From Prillingera fragicola (lineage: Eukaryota; Basidiomycota; Tremellomycetes; Trichosporonales; Trichosporonaceae), in NCBI GenBank assembly GCA_002335605.1, contig BEDY01000001.1:558001-622000 (forward strand): a DNA stretch of 64,000 nucleotides. Direction: 5' to 3'. Made by a program: the position numbers and the translations under genes. The notes under the pieces are model-generated. The model worked only from the letters and a program-made list of their open reading frames with translations, had not been told where the DNA came from and did not search any database. Positions 34,970 through 46,265 of the stretch are shown here, in pieces (positions within the stretch are counted from its first letter, which is position 1; each line of letters opens with the position of its first letter).

Positions 34970-37900
34970 CTACCGCGCAGACTGCCTCCTCTGGCGATGC
35001 ACGTTGGGCATCGGCGGAGGGTTGAACGAAGCATAAGCGTCGGCGACGTCGCCCTCGTCCCAGCCATCGCTGGTGTAGGCCGCGAACCGGTCGAAATCGA
35101 TCGGTAGCTCGACACCCTTGGGAAGCGAAGCCTTGCGTGCAGCAGCAGTCGGCGCGGCGCGGGGCTTCGCCGTGCCTCGGCTCTTGGTCTTTGGTTCATT
35201 GACGGGAATGGGGCCGGTGGCAGGCTGCATGTCCAACCACGACTTTGCGAGACGCGGCGAGCCCGTCGCCTGAGCCTTCAAAAACAGCTCGTGCTGGGGC
35301 GAGCGCAGGTCGGCAAAGATGGCGACGGGCGGTCCGGAGTCGGCGACTCGAGGGAGAGGATCTGAGTGGGCGGGTACGACTGGGCCGAGATCTCCCTTGG
35401 TAATGGCAAGAATCTGGTTGATGTCGAGACTCTCTCCTGGCGCCAAGCACTCGGGGTGACTGGGTGTCTTGCATGTCATGTCCGTTTCCTTGCGGAGGAT
35501 GTGGTCGACATCGACTGCCGAGAAGAATGCGATGCCCTGAGGCATGTCGTCCAGGCCGAGGTTATAGCAGAACAAGCCGCGAGTCCACGCGTTGGCAATC
35601 TGGAGCGCTAGAGCAGTGCGATACTTGTCCTCCTCCTTGGCCAGATAGCGCACCTCGTCGTGGACTGACAGCAGGTAGCGGGCCTTGATGTCATACTTTT
35701 GCAACAGATACTCCATCGACGCGATAAGGAGGTGCAAATAGTCGACACCGGACGACTGCACAACCCAGTTGATGCGCGATGGCAGGTACGAGTGCCCAGC
35801 GTCGAGGAATGACTTGCGAAGGGCACGGGTGACACCGCATCCCAGAGCTGGCGTCGTAGGACGGTCCATGAGAGCGATAGCTTCGAGGGTGTTGAAGAGG
35901 TAGCTCTCAGATCCGCCGTGCCACAAGTGCTGGTTCACGGCCGGGCCCTTGTTCTTGGAACGGAACGACTTGCCTCCCTTGGTAGCTTTGTAGAGATTAG
36001 TTGCGAGCTCGTCGGCAGCATCACGCGTGAGCTTGCCGTCGCCTTGAAGCAAGAGCTGAATCGCATGCGGCTTGCCAGCACCGTAAATACGAGAGTAGTT
36101 GAACACCTTGGCGGCGTCACGCGAGATATTCAAGATACTGGCCGTCTTGGAGTGCAGGTCGGTGCCTGCCGACTTGGTGCCCTCGAGCGTCATCCAGCCG
36201 ATGGCCGTTGCACCGTGTACACCAAACTGCGAATCGCCCATGACACTTGAGATCCAGAGTTCTTCAGAGTCGACATCTGCACCCACAATAGAGTAGCCCG
36301 GTGGAGCGCGCACCATGGCCTTGAGCTCGGAGCCGACACGGTCCTTCTTGGCATTGGAGGCTGTGAGCCACGTAGCCTCAACAGCACGGCGTGTGACAGT
36401 ACCCATGGTGATGACCTGAGGAAGGATCATACCATAAGTGTCGTCGCGGTACACGACAAACTGGTCCATGATACGTTCGCGCGAACTAATCCAGTAGCTG
36501 CACAGGGCGTTCATGTTGATGGCAGTCTTGGCGAGCGAGGCAGTCTCAGAGTCCTCGTCATCAGCCAGTGCCGAAGACATTTCGCCGGAGGCAACGGCCT
36601 TCAGGTACCCCTTGGACAGTGGGTTGCCGACATTGACCCCTTCGCCGTCCTTGTGAGGGATGCGAAAGTAGGCATGATCGGTGTCCGCGACCAAGATCTC
36701 ATCGCCCAACTGTGGTTTAAAAATCACCGCCTTGCGAGCGCTGAGGACCGCGTCGGAATCGTCCACAACGTCGTCTACTGGTACACGGAAGAGCCACTTG
36801 TGCTGCTTGCTGTAGGCCAAGGGATACCCTTGCCACCTCATGCGCAGCAAGAGTGGCGCGACGACTTTGCGCGTGGTCAAGTCGAGCTCTCCAAAGACAA
36901 CCTTCTTGTTGGTTGGCGGCGTAGTCATGTCCCAGTACCACTTGGGCCAGGTACCATGGTCTACCTTCGTCTTCTTCGACTTTGAGCCAGAGGCGCCGCT
37001 TCCAGGGGTCCAGTCGAGCTGCATAGCCCAGTCATCTTCGGGTCCAGCCTTGCGTAACTTGTCCGCGCATTTGACGAGCTCGTTCAAAACAGGCTCCAGG
37101 TCGCCAGCGATGAGCGCCGCCTCTAGATCCTTGTACGGGGTGGAGAGAGTGCCGTTCTTGATCTGCTTGCCCATCTTCTTGCCGATCACATTTGCGGTAC
37201 GCGCGCCGCCGGGAGCAGCGATGCGGAAGAACACCGACGTGTCGAGAGCAGGCTCGAAACGCGAGTCGGAAGCGTTGAGCTCAACGGGCAGCCCGTGGTG
37301 TTCGACCAGCTCGGGCATGGCCTCGTGTGGCGCCTTAAAGCACCACAGATGGTCACGCAGATAATAAACAGGGTACCCTTTGTAGGACATTTTCAATAGA
37401 ATGGGCAGGGTAGTACGCGTGAACGTCCGGGACAGCAGTGTTTCGGGGTCAGTGGCAATGGGTGCGTACCAGCCGGGTAGCTCGTCTGCCTGCTTGGCAG
37501 TCAAAGTCGAGAGTTCAGGCTCAGAAGCCTCGGTCTCAGCTGGTCCTTCGTCGGGCCAACGAGCAGCCTTTGGCGTCCAGTCCAGCTGCGATGTCCACGG
37601 GTCATTCTTCTGCGGTCCCTCCTTCCTCAACTTGTCGGCAAGTGCGCGCAGAGCGACACGAACATCCTCGCGAAGGTCCTGGTACATTGTCTCGGCGTTG
37701 CGTAGATACTCCTTCCAGCTCTGATCCACAGGCAGGAAAGAGTTTCCCATGACGAGCACGCCAGCGAACGAAGCTGGGTGCGGGCATGAGGTGAGGAACA
37801 GAGGGAGCACAACCTTGTAGACGTCGTGGGTAATGCGTACGTCGTTCGCGCAGTAGGTGAGAAGATCCTGCAGCTCGGGTCGCAGTTCAGAAGCATGCTT

Positions 37901-39556
37901 GACGCTCTCGTCGCCGAATCGGTCGCGAATGGACTTGTCTACCTTGTGGCCGCAATGGAGGGCCGCGACCTCGGCGAGAGAGTTCACGGACGTAGTGTCC
38001 TCCCACTTTTGCACTTCCACTCCAACATCATCAGCATCGTCCAAGACACTCAACCCAGCCAAGCTCTCCGCCAGCAAGCTGTCGCCACTAATCCCGGCCT
38101 CTTCGCGGAGAGCCTCGAGTGTCTCTGATTTCAATGTCGCAGTGGTTGCCTTGTCCTTGCGGTGCTTCATCCAAGCTGGACGCTGGACCGATGTAATGCC
38201 TCGAGTGGCAACATGCAGCGATAGGGTGTCGAGCCAGCGGGTAGGTGTCCTCTCCAGCGAGTACTCTTCCTTGACGCGGCCGCGGTCGTATCCGACATTG
38301 TGGCCGATGGCAATCGTCGGAGCTTCATTGCCTTCAAAGAGCGGGATGAGATCGTGTGGATAGCACGCTTCCGTCGTCTTGTCCCAGTAAGGACGAGCTG
38401 TGGGTGGCTCCTTTGGTGGCTCTTCGAAGAGCGAGGGACTCAGCCACGAGTACCATGCGTTCGGGCTGGCAGCGGTTGCCATGATGGGATACTTGGAAAG
38501 CTTGTAGAGCGTTTCCACGTCAAATGAGACAATGGTCTCTCCCTTCAAGCTATCCACAGCTGTAGTGGACCCGTCGAGATCGTACCTCGTCCATCCTGGG
38601 CGATTCTCTTCCCATTTCTCAGGGAGCGGCGGCAGTTCAGCCTCTGCAAAATCCCTGGCCATGGAAAGATATGGCTCTGCCGTGTGCTTGCCGATGGCCT
38701 GAAAGTGTTCTCGAACGTTTCCTCCCTCGAGAGATGGCAGATCAAAGGATATCTCGGGTAACACTGCTCCTCCCTCGGGTGAGAGACCGTGGTCGGCGAG
38801 ATGCCGTTTCGACACATCCAAGAGGGTCGCAGGAGGTGACGGCAGTCGACTTCCGGGAAAGATTTGCTTGTGCATTTGAGCGGAAAGCAGCTGCACGCCA
38901 ACAGGGTTGCGCCTTGGGCCACCCACTGAGCGTGATCAGTAGTGTCAGGGCTTTGGAGCTCACCTTGCTCAACAGGCTCTTCAGGGGGTACACTGGCACC
39001 CATCTGGAGCAGATCAGGAAGGTCGACAGCGCGTTCTTTGCCTTTTCTGGAAGGGACGTTCTGGGGTCCCGGCGGCGGGATGCTTGACGGTCCAGCTGAA
39101 GACGGTCCTGCTTCCATGATCACCTCTCCGAGCTCAGGTGAGGGGTCGAGATCAGTCTCCCCTGAGCGCTTGGCCAAGGAGGCGGCCAGATCAATGCTCG
39201 GTCCAGAGTAATTAGCGTCTGCGGCCATAAACTTGAAGAGCGAGGGCAGCCGAGACTGTTTCTGGCCGGCGACTAACATTAGCACGCTACATGAGGGAAA
39301 GCAACCAACCATGGGACGTGAGATCTCCGACCCCGCGCTCCTGTGCCAGCCTCAAAGCTGCCTCATAATCCTCCCTCTCTGATTTCTTCTTCACAGAGCT
39401 CGTTGTTGTCGGTGCTGCAATCTTGGCTCGCTTAGCTGTCTGTGGTGAGGAGTGATAGACGCGTTGGTGGAGGAGACCCGGTACAAAGAGTGGGCGGCAT
39501 CGCAGGCGTGCTGGCCGTGTGAGGCGTGCGACGTGAAATAGAGCCCCTATCGCCAT
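34970..39556 (-). CDS. MIP1: Mitochondrial DNA polymerase gamma
   Basis: 1503 residues in three exons (39556-39310, 39272-38964, 38925-34970). The presequence MAIGALFHVARLTRPARLRCR is Arg-rich and non-acidic. The 3'-5' exonuclease has motif I VSFDVETLY (about 316), II IGHNVGYDR and III YCANDVRITHDVY. Polymerase motif A is GADVDSEELW (about 1063), B is RIYGAGK (about 1130) and C is VHDEVR (about 1275), all intact. It replicates mtDNA in the matrix. The C-terminal 200 residues are a disordered, Pro/Lys/Arg-rich tail. The 37-nt first intron has GTTGGT and ends TTAG; the second is 38 nt. Length exceeds yeast Mip1 (1254) through insertions in the linker and tail. Confidence 0.93.
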
Positions 39557-39856
39557 GCAGGGTGTGCTCTGTTGTCTGTGCGTCTGTGAGTGTGAGAGGA
39601 GTATGTACAAGAAGAGGAAGGAGAGTTTAGCGTCCAGAATGTTGACTGGATTGGCCACCCAAGAGGGCGAGAGAACATTGAAATTACGGGATCAAAAAAG
39701 TCAATCGCAACCATACCGGCCGCTGATGATGACGCTGGCCAGTCTGGGCAGTGGGCAGCATCGTCAACACATCAACAATCCCACGTTGACATCCTTCACC
39801 TTCATCCTTCTACCCACTCATCCTTATCTGTTAGGACTCTGTCCTTAACTACACCC
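39557..39856. promoter_or_regulatory. Shared divergent promoter (MIP1 / LNP1)
   Basis: 300 bp between divergent starts of a mitochondrial and an ER gene. No coding sequence. Confidence 0.4.
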
Positions 39857-40521
39857 ATGGGTCTCTTGTCATGGTTTAGAGGAGTAAGCTTTACCCGCAA
39901 GCTGTATGCTTGACTAGACGCCACCCGGAGCTAATTTGTATTTCAGTCCAAGGCCACAGACTACGAAACAGTCCTCGCCCAGCTGGCCAGCGAGATCAGC
40001 GAAGCCAAGCAGAATTTATCAGAGATTCGTCTGCGGGAGAGGCGCTTCCGTCTTCTTCTCAATGCGTACGGAGTGGGCCTGTGGGCCATTTGGGTCGGCC
40101 TTTGGTGGTTTGGCGGTGTCCCTTGGGGCCTAATCGGATGGGACGCTGAGCAGCTCGAGGCTCGTATCATTGGCGGAGGGTGTGTTATTGCCGGTCCCAT
40201 TCTGTGAGTGAAACGTTGTTAAGCCGTGCTAACTATTCAGAATTTGGTTCTTCAGTCGGGTCCTTCGGGTCATCTTCAACCGAGTTCGCACTTCTGAAGG
40301 CAAGTTTCAAAACCTGGCAGAGCTGACCGCCAGAGACACACCTTCGCTTGCTCCTCACCAAGCAGCGCAAGCAGGTGGACGAGATCAAGAAGGCAACCAA
40401 CTATGACTCTACTCGCAAGCTTATTGAGCAGTACGATGAGGCCAACCGCGGCCATGGACCAGCTGTAGGTGGAGCGTTGCGGGACATAGCTCACTCGCAG
40501 ACGCCGATGCGCCAGCCGCCT

Positions 40522-40553
<32 letters not shown>

Positions 40554-41381
40554 TAATCCGGCCACTCCCATCCGCAAGGCTCCTGACTCTCCATCGCCTG
40601 ACCCCCGCGCTTCCGGGGACCCTCGGGCGGTGGCTGGTACCCCTCGTGCTCCCGGACACCTTGTTGGCGCTGGTGGAACACCTGCTGGCCAAGGTCGTGC
40701 GTGCCGTATGACGGGAAGTACTAACATTGCAGCGGCGACACCTGGACTTGACAGCCCGTTTGTTGTACCTCAGGGTATGAGTGCCGAGCAAGCCGCGTTC
40801 CTCCAGTCCCAGATGCAGTCGATCCAACCGATCCTGCCTCCTCCGGAGAAGAAGTGGTATGACCGTGTGGCCGACACCATTCTTGGTGACGATCCTTGTG
40901 AGTGAAACGAAAGTCTTATGTGCTAACCTGTAGCGCAAAACCCGAACAACAAGTATGCCCTCGTCTGTGCCGAGTGCTTCCGCCACAATGGTCTCGTTGG
41001 AAGCAAGTATGAATGGGAGCGTATGCGTGAGTCACCTTGGTTGGAATGACCTGACTGACGGCAGAATGGATCTGCCCGCGCTGCAACCACATGAACCCCT
41101 CGCCCCTGTCGCGCATGCAGGAAGAGTTTTCTGCCGATCCCGGCCCCGAGACTCCATCGAAGCCCGCCACTCTGTCCGCTCCTTCGCCCATGTCGCCTTC
41201 ACTCACGCCTGGGCACTTGCGTGCGTCTCCCCGCCCCCGCCGCCAGATCGGTGAGCGCCCTACGCCACGCTCGTCGCGTCTCAGTACCGAAGTGTACAAC
41301 TCGTCGGACAAGGATGACGAGGACGAGGATGAACAGGGCACTGGCGAGGATGAGGATGACGCTATGGAGGTAGACAAGTAG
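39857..41381 (+). CDS. LNP1: Lunapark ER three-way-junction protein
   Basis: Seven-exon gene starting MGLLSWFRG. Helical N-terminus SKATDYETVLAQLASEISEAKQNLSEIRLRERR, two membrane segments (YGVGLWAIWVGLWWF, GGCVIAGPILIWFFSRV), then a coiled-coil KQRKQVDEIKKATNY. A Q10 run (CAG repeat, 40522-40551) and Pro/Ser linker lead to the lunapark zinc finger: CAECFRHNG ... WICPRCNHMN, four Cys seen. The C-terminus is acidic (DKDDEDEDEQG). Lunapark sits at ER tubule junctions with Sey1/atlastin and reticulons. One intron (40300-40333, 34 nt) starts GCAAGT instead of GT: a GC-AG intron, supported by the join EETHLRLLLTKQ. Other donors are normal. Confidence 0.9.
40522..40551 (+). repeat. CAG repeat coding polyglutamine in LNP1
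   Basis: Ten perfect CAG units inside the LNP1 reading frame, flanked by PPQ and RNP. Likely length-variable between strains. Confidence 0.85.
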
Positions 41382-41510
41382 TATCGATGCATGACTTGGA
41401 GTATCTACGGATAAACGAGATGCTTCCGTGGTGGAGGCTCAGTTCCGAGGACGCGTCATGTCAATGCCGAGTTTGTTTTCGTTACTGATCTCTTCATCTT
41501 CCTCATCATC

Positions 41511-42542
41511 ATGCGTACATCAACAGGGCTGGGCCTCGCCGGCCGGTTCTCACAAGCTTTTGGGCGTCAGAGCGTAATAGGTGTTCAATACAGCACTCCC
41601 CTCACCACTGCTCTCTCATCTCGCCCCCGACATCTCCACAGCCACGCCAATGATACTCTGACCATGACCCTCCCCTCGGTCCGCACACTCGCTTACGCCG
41701 AGTACGGTTCTCCGACTGGCACACCTCTACTCTTCTTTCACGGCTACCCCTCTTCGCGACTCGAAGGTAGCGCCGCCCACGAGGCAGCGAGGCAGTACAG
41801 CGTCCGGCTTATCGCGCCTGATCGTCCAGGCTTTGGACACTCTAGCCCGCAGCCTGGCCGCAAGATTATGGACTGGCCCGAGGACGTGCGACACCTTTTG
41901 GATTATCTTGAGCTTGAAAAAGCTGGCGTGTTGGGCGGAAGCGGCGGCGGACCGTATGCTCTTGCGTGTGCGGCTCAAATGCCTGAGCGGCTCTCTGCGG
42001 TGGGACTACTTGCGTCCGCGCCGCCATGGACCGTTGGGCTGGGAGACATGCCCCGCGTGTCTACGTGGTCAAAATGGGCTATGAAGCACACGCCTGGTCT
42101 GATCAAGGCGGCGACCAACGGATCCATCGCCTTTGGTAACTGGATGGTCAACCGGCGTGCCATTCAGAAACGCATGGACGCTTGGTTGGCGCGTGCTGAC
42201 CCTACCATGTCGTCCGACAAGGCGACAGAACTGCGCGACGCGTTCTTGCGCATGTGCAACGAGGGATTTATCCAGGGGAGCCAGCCTATGATCGACGAGG
42301 CCGAGCTCCTCACAACCGACTGGGGGATCAAGTTCGAGGACATCGAGTTTGGCCCAGTGCGCGTGTGGCACGGCGAGGACGATGCGCGTAGCCCGATCCG
42401 GATGATCAAGGAGATGACGGGACGGATACCCCATGGCAGCCTCAATGTGCTGCCTACGGGTCACTTTGGTATACACACTGCACTGCCCACTGTGTTCGCC
42501 ACATTACGAGCCGACGCACTCGGTCCTCCTCCAGGCATGTAG
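41511..42542 (+). CDS. Alpha/beta-hydrolase family enzyme
   Basis: Single exon, 343 residues. Oxyanion-hole motif FFHGYPSSR near residue 75, nucleophile elbow GGSGGGPYA near 143, acid HGEDDAR near 288 and catalytic His in GHFGIH near 321 give a complete triad. It most resembles epoxide-hydrolase/esterase-type serine hydrolases; substrate is unknown. The first 50 residues are Arg/Ser/Thr-rich with no acidic residue (MRTSTGLGLAGRFSQAF...), resembling a mitochondrial presequence. A second in-frame ATG at 41664 with ACC context could give a cytosolic form. It lies 129 bp after LNP1, same strand. Confidence 0.85.
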   Translation: MRTSTGLGLAGRFSQAFGRQSVIGVQYSTPLTTALSSRPRHLHSHANDTLTMTLPSVRTLAYAEYGSPTGTPLLFFHGYPSSRLEGSAAHEAARQYSVRLIAPDRPGFGHSSPQPGRKIMDWPEDVRHLLDYLELEKAGVLGGSGGGPYALACAAQMPERLSAVGLLASAPPWTVGLGDMPRVSTWSKWAMKHTPGLIKAATNGSIAFGNWMVNRRAIQKRMDAWLARADPTMSSDKATELRDAFLRMCNEGFIQGSQPMIDEAELLTTDWGIKFEDIEFGPVRVWHGEDDARSPIRMIKEMTGRIPHGSLNVLPTGHFGIHTALPTVFATLRADALGPPPGM

Positions 42543-42900
42543 TGGTCATGCTTCATGATTGATTAGGACCCGACGACGAACCCTGTAGCTCTACTCTCCC
42601 TAGCCCCGCATCCCTATTCATGCACTGTATCCCACTCCTCGCACCGGAATGAGCTATCGAGCTGCACGATCTCCGGCCTGCGCGGACGGACGTGCAGGAT
42701 GAAGACCGATACGCAGTCGTAGATTGAAGGGCGGCGAATACTCGGCTTATTGGATCACATGACGGCCCACCAACGGAGATCGGTCCGGCGTCTCGGTGCC
42801 CACCGAAGCCAGGCCAAACGAGGACGTGCATGACGCTATCCCCCGCTGGCGTTGACGTGTAATGCATTCTCCCACTTCATCAGACAGCATAACAGTAGCA
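42543..42900. promoter_or_regulatory. Intergenic region upstream of the DUF1349 gene
   Basis: 358 bp. No coding sequence is supported; it should carry the promoter of the downstream gene. Confidence 0.35.
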
Positions 42901-43668
42901 ATGGCTCAGACGATCCCCTTCACCGACTCGCGCTGGGAGACACTCAACCCCGAGTTCCCCCTGCAGGCGACTCCGAGTGAGGACGGGCTCAAGCTCACCC
43001 ACTCGAGCGTGGGCGGGACAGACTGGTGGCGCACGACCGAGCGACACTCGATGGATGGGCCTACGCTCGGGTTCTGGCGCGAAATTGGCGCCAAGGGCTT
43101 TGAGGTTTCTGTAGAGCTGAACGTTAGCCCAAAGGTTCAGTTGTTAGTTGGACTGGGGCCCGTGTTGAGGACGGAGCTGACGCATACAGCGACCAAGCGT
43201 GCATATTCTTGTATGTCTCGCCCACGCAGTGGGTCAAGGCCGGTATCGAGTTTGATGCCGGGGCGGAATGGAATGGAGCAGTGGTTTGTAACCCGTACTC
43301 TGACTGGTGAGTACCACGCTGCGAGGGCTTCTCCTCAGAGTAGCGGGCCTCCACTCCTCGCGCCCTTGTCAACAATCTGCCCAACAAAGCTAACCCCCAG
43401 GTCCATCGCCAAGCGCTCCCCCTCAGACTCGCGCCGATACACGCTCGCCTTTACGCCCAACGAGCTGCACATCTACCTCGGCGACGACATGATCCGTGAA
43501 GTCAAGTGGTTTGGCCCGACAGTGTCCAACGACACGGCGCCGGACGCGCCTGGCGGCGCTGGCGGGAAAGTGTTCATCGGGGTCATGGCCTGCAGCCCCA
43601 AGGCTGGCGGGGCCGAGGTTGTGTGGAACGAGTTTACGGTCAAGGAGGGCGTGAGGCCTAGTGGCTGA
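42901..43668 (+). CDS. DUF1349 (concanavalin-like) protein
   Basis: About 200 residues in three exons; start MAQTIPFTD. The second exon reads DQACIFLYVSPTQWVKAGIEFDAG, matching the conserved DQA...W.KAGVE core of DUF1349, also called regulation of enolase 1 family. This is a beta-sandwich (concanavalin-like) fold. Later pieces include FTPNELHIYLGDD and KVFIGVMACSP. The cellular function of fungal members is not established. Intron 1 begins GTTGTT after AAGGTTCA and ends CATACAG; intron 2 begins GTGAGT after GACTG and ends CCCCAG. Confidence 0.8.
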   Translation: MAQTIPFTDSRWETLNPEFPLQATPSEDGLKLTHSSVGGTDWWRTTERHSMDGPTLGFWREIGAKGFEVSVELNVSPKVQLLVGLGPVLRTELTHTATKRAYSCMSRPRSGSRPVSSLMPGRNGMEQWFVTRTLTGEYHAARASPQSSGPPLLAPLSTICPTKLTPRSIAKRSPSDSRRYTLAFTPNELHIYLGDDMIREVKWFGPTVSNDTAPDAPGGAGGKVFIGVMACSPKAGGAEVVWNEFTVKEGVRPSG

Positions 43669-46265
43669 GCTTCTGCCTTGGAGCGCACTGCCTGCGAGGT
43701 CGAGGTTGGGCGGCGGGAGCAGCACGGAGTAGAGCAGACACGTTAGATTGTGACGCGGTATGTAAACGTCGATCTCTGACGAGTTATCGGCGACCTCGCC
43801 GCCTCTTGCTACTCGGGCAACGTTGTGGCGGCAGTCGCCGCTAGGTGTTCCAGCCTTCAACAGATCCGCAGTGCATGGTCTCATGACTCACCGATGCCGT
43901 CCGCTCCACTACTACTAAGCGCGTGAAGCATGTGGTCCTCTGCCCAGAACGGTAATGTGTGGCCGTCATGTCAACCAAACAGACAAAGATGTTTCACAGC
44001 TTCTCACAGGTTGAAAGCTCTGATCGTCAGGCATCCCGCCACGATTTTTCAGCTGCCTGGGCGCTACGGAATGATGAATTCTCCTAGCTAGCCTAGAGCC
44101 CCAGTCACTGCGTACTACCCGGCCGCTCAGTGAATGAGGGTACCGTCTCTGGGCAGTTGCACTGACATGAAGGCGCGCACTTGCGCGCACTTGGCCTGGC
44201 TAATCTCTGCCCTCAGCCATAGTCGGCCGCCACAGGCACGCCGAACACGACAGACTGCGCTTTTGGAACCAGTGGAACGTCCCTCCTTGGACCTTTAATT
44301 GTGGTCGCCAGAGCGCGACATTTCCCGGCCGTGTCGCTGATCAGCGAGGGTCCCGAGATCGTACATCGAGGCTGACGATGGAAGGTTTTCGAGGCACGAG
44401 CGTCGTCTCGCCTCGTCGCGCCTGTGGAAACAAAAGGTCCGCGTTGGGTTGTTGGATTTATTTTCGGTTGATCAACCCGTGATCGGGTGGTAGGTTTGGA
44501 CGGAATAGTGGTCGTCTGCCGTCTAGTGTGTGAGGGCGGGTCGGACAATAGATGCTGGCATGCTGGTGTAGTGCGAGATGCGGGTGCAGAGTGGAGATTC
44601 AGTGCCGATAGTGAGGGGACTTAGAGCGACGTAAAGGGAGACTGCAGGGGTACGCTGGAGTGAGCTGCTTGGGACTGCAGAGTGCAGCGGCTAGGATCGC
44701 GACTGGAGGCTGAGCGCAGTGATCACTGAGTGGCAGACGTTCATGTCCAGTGCGCAAGGCGCACATGCTGCCAGCGTGCGAGGAGACGGTGGCGTTGGCT
44801 CCAGACTCATTCCTTGCTATTTACGTACAGCACGGCGAGCATAGACCTGCTGCCCTGCTGGTTGTCGGCGTAGGTTTGTGCCTCGTCTGGCGTCCTGCTC
44901 GGCACGTACGGCGCTTACGGCCTTGCGTTGCGCTTTGCAGGCTGCATATTGCATGTCGTGTGCGGTTGCGTGCTAAGGAAAGTGTCGACCTGGTCTTCGT
45001 GATGATGTCTCGGTGTCTCTAGCACCGGCCCCGCGCGTGATTTTCCCGTGTTGGTGCGCGGGGGCAGGGGCGCTGGGGCTCAAGATTATTTGTTGACACG
45101 GACATTGACAACAAACGTGCGACTTGCTATCTAAGCAACAGCTATTGTGATTGGCCTGCAGTTGCCTGTATCGTCCCGGCGACTTGACCTGTTATCCATG
45201 CATGCCCTTGGTCCTGATGAGGAGCGCAACAACTGTTCAAAACCGCAGGGAAGGTCCGAACAGAGAATGTGCAGCTGCAGGCCTGCAGGGCCGCCGACAT
45301 TGTTACGATTCAGGGCTTATTTTGTATTAACGCGCGGCGAAGAATAAACCCTTAAAGAGTTGAATACACCCCTGCTACACCGCACACCGTGCATGTGGCG
45401 GCGGCAATGGCGGCAAGCATGGATCTCTTCTTGCAAGCTTGCAACAGGTGTACATGAGAAGAGACCATGGAATGTCTCAGAGGCACAGCTCGCGGTGTAA
45501 GAGGCCCTGCATTCCCGACTTGCTTGAGGCCCGAAGCGGCCCGTGTGAGCGCAGAACGCGAGTCATCGGTTTGACGTGGGCACTGTTCCGGCGGCAGAAC
45601 CGGCAAAGGAGAGACACCAGGCGACCAGCTCTGGCGTCGACAGGCCACCCAACTTTTTTTTCGCAGGATTGGTAGTTTAATTACAGAACGTCACTCATCT
45701 ACGCCTCCTATCCGTCTTGAAACTGCTCGTGTGATCATCTTTAGTGACCTTTTACTGGACGACAGACCACTTGACACACCACTACTGCTGTTACTCGGGC
45801 ACCACTCTTTTGCTGCGTTCGGAACCAACTCCCCAGGCTCCGGTCATTCCGCAAACCCAAAGGTGTTTTACTTTATTTCATCCCCCCTCCTCTCCAGCCT
45901 GGCCCCCAAGGAGAAGCCCAAGTGCCCGCCCAGCCAGCCTGTGCCCATACGACACCTCTTCTCGTCGGCAAACCTCTGCCCGTCTGCCAGCCTGCACCTG
46001 CGTGTGGATTTGTGACTACAAACTCCCAACCAGGTCAACGACTTCTACATCCACCAACTACTCCGCCCGTCAACTTTGGACCGCATCCACCCCCAGGCTC
46101 AACGCCAGCCCAAGCAGCGGATACCTTGCCATCCGCCCTGTCGCTGCTGCTGCGCATTAGCCCCTATTGATACCCCCCCTCCGCAAGTCTGCCGCTCGAC
46201 TTCCAGACCCTGCACAGCAGCTAGAGACCACAGTCCCTCCTTCTCGAGCGCTCGTCACCCAGATC
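43669..46265. promoter_or_regulatory. Long gene-free region upstream of the bHLH gene
   Basis: 2.6 kb with no supportable gene. From about 45,720 to the start it becomes strongly pyrimidine-rich and I find no ATG upstream of 46266, so it may be a long AUG-free leader. Large upstream regions are typical of regulatory transcription factor genes. Conserved elements cannot be told from one sequence. Confidence 0.45.

Noticed and set aside
46167..46265. Earlier start for the bHLH protein
   Set aside because: The frame's 5' end uses TTG; the first ATG is 46266.
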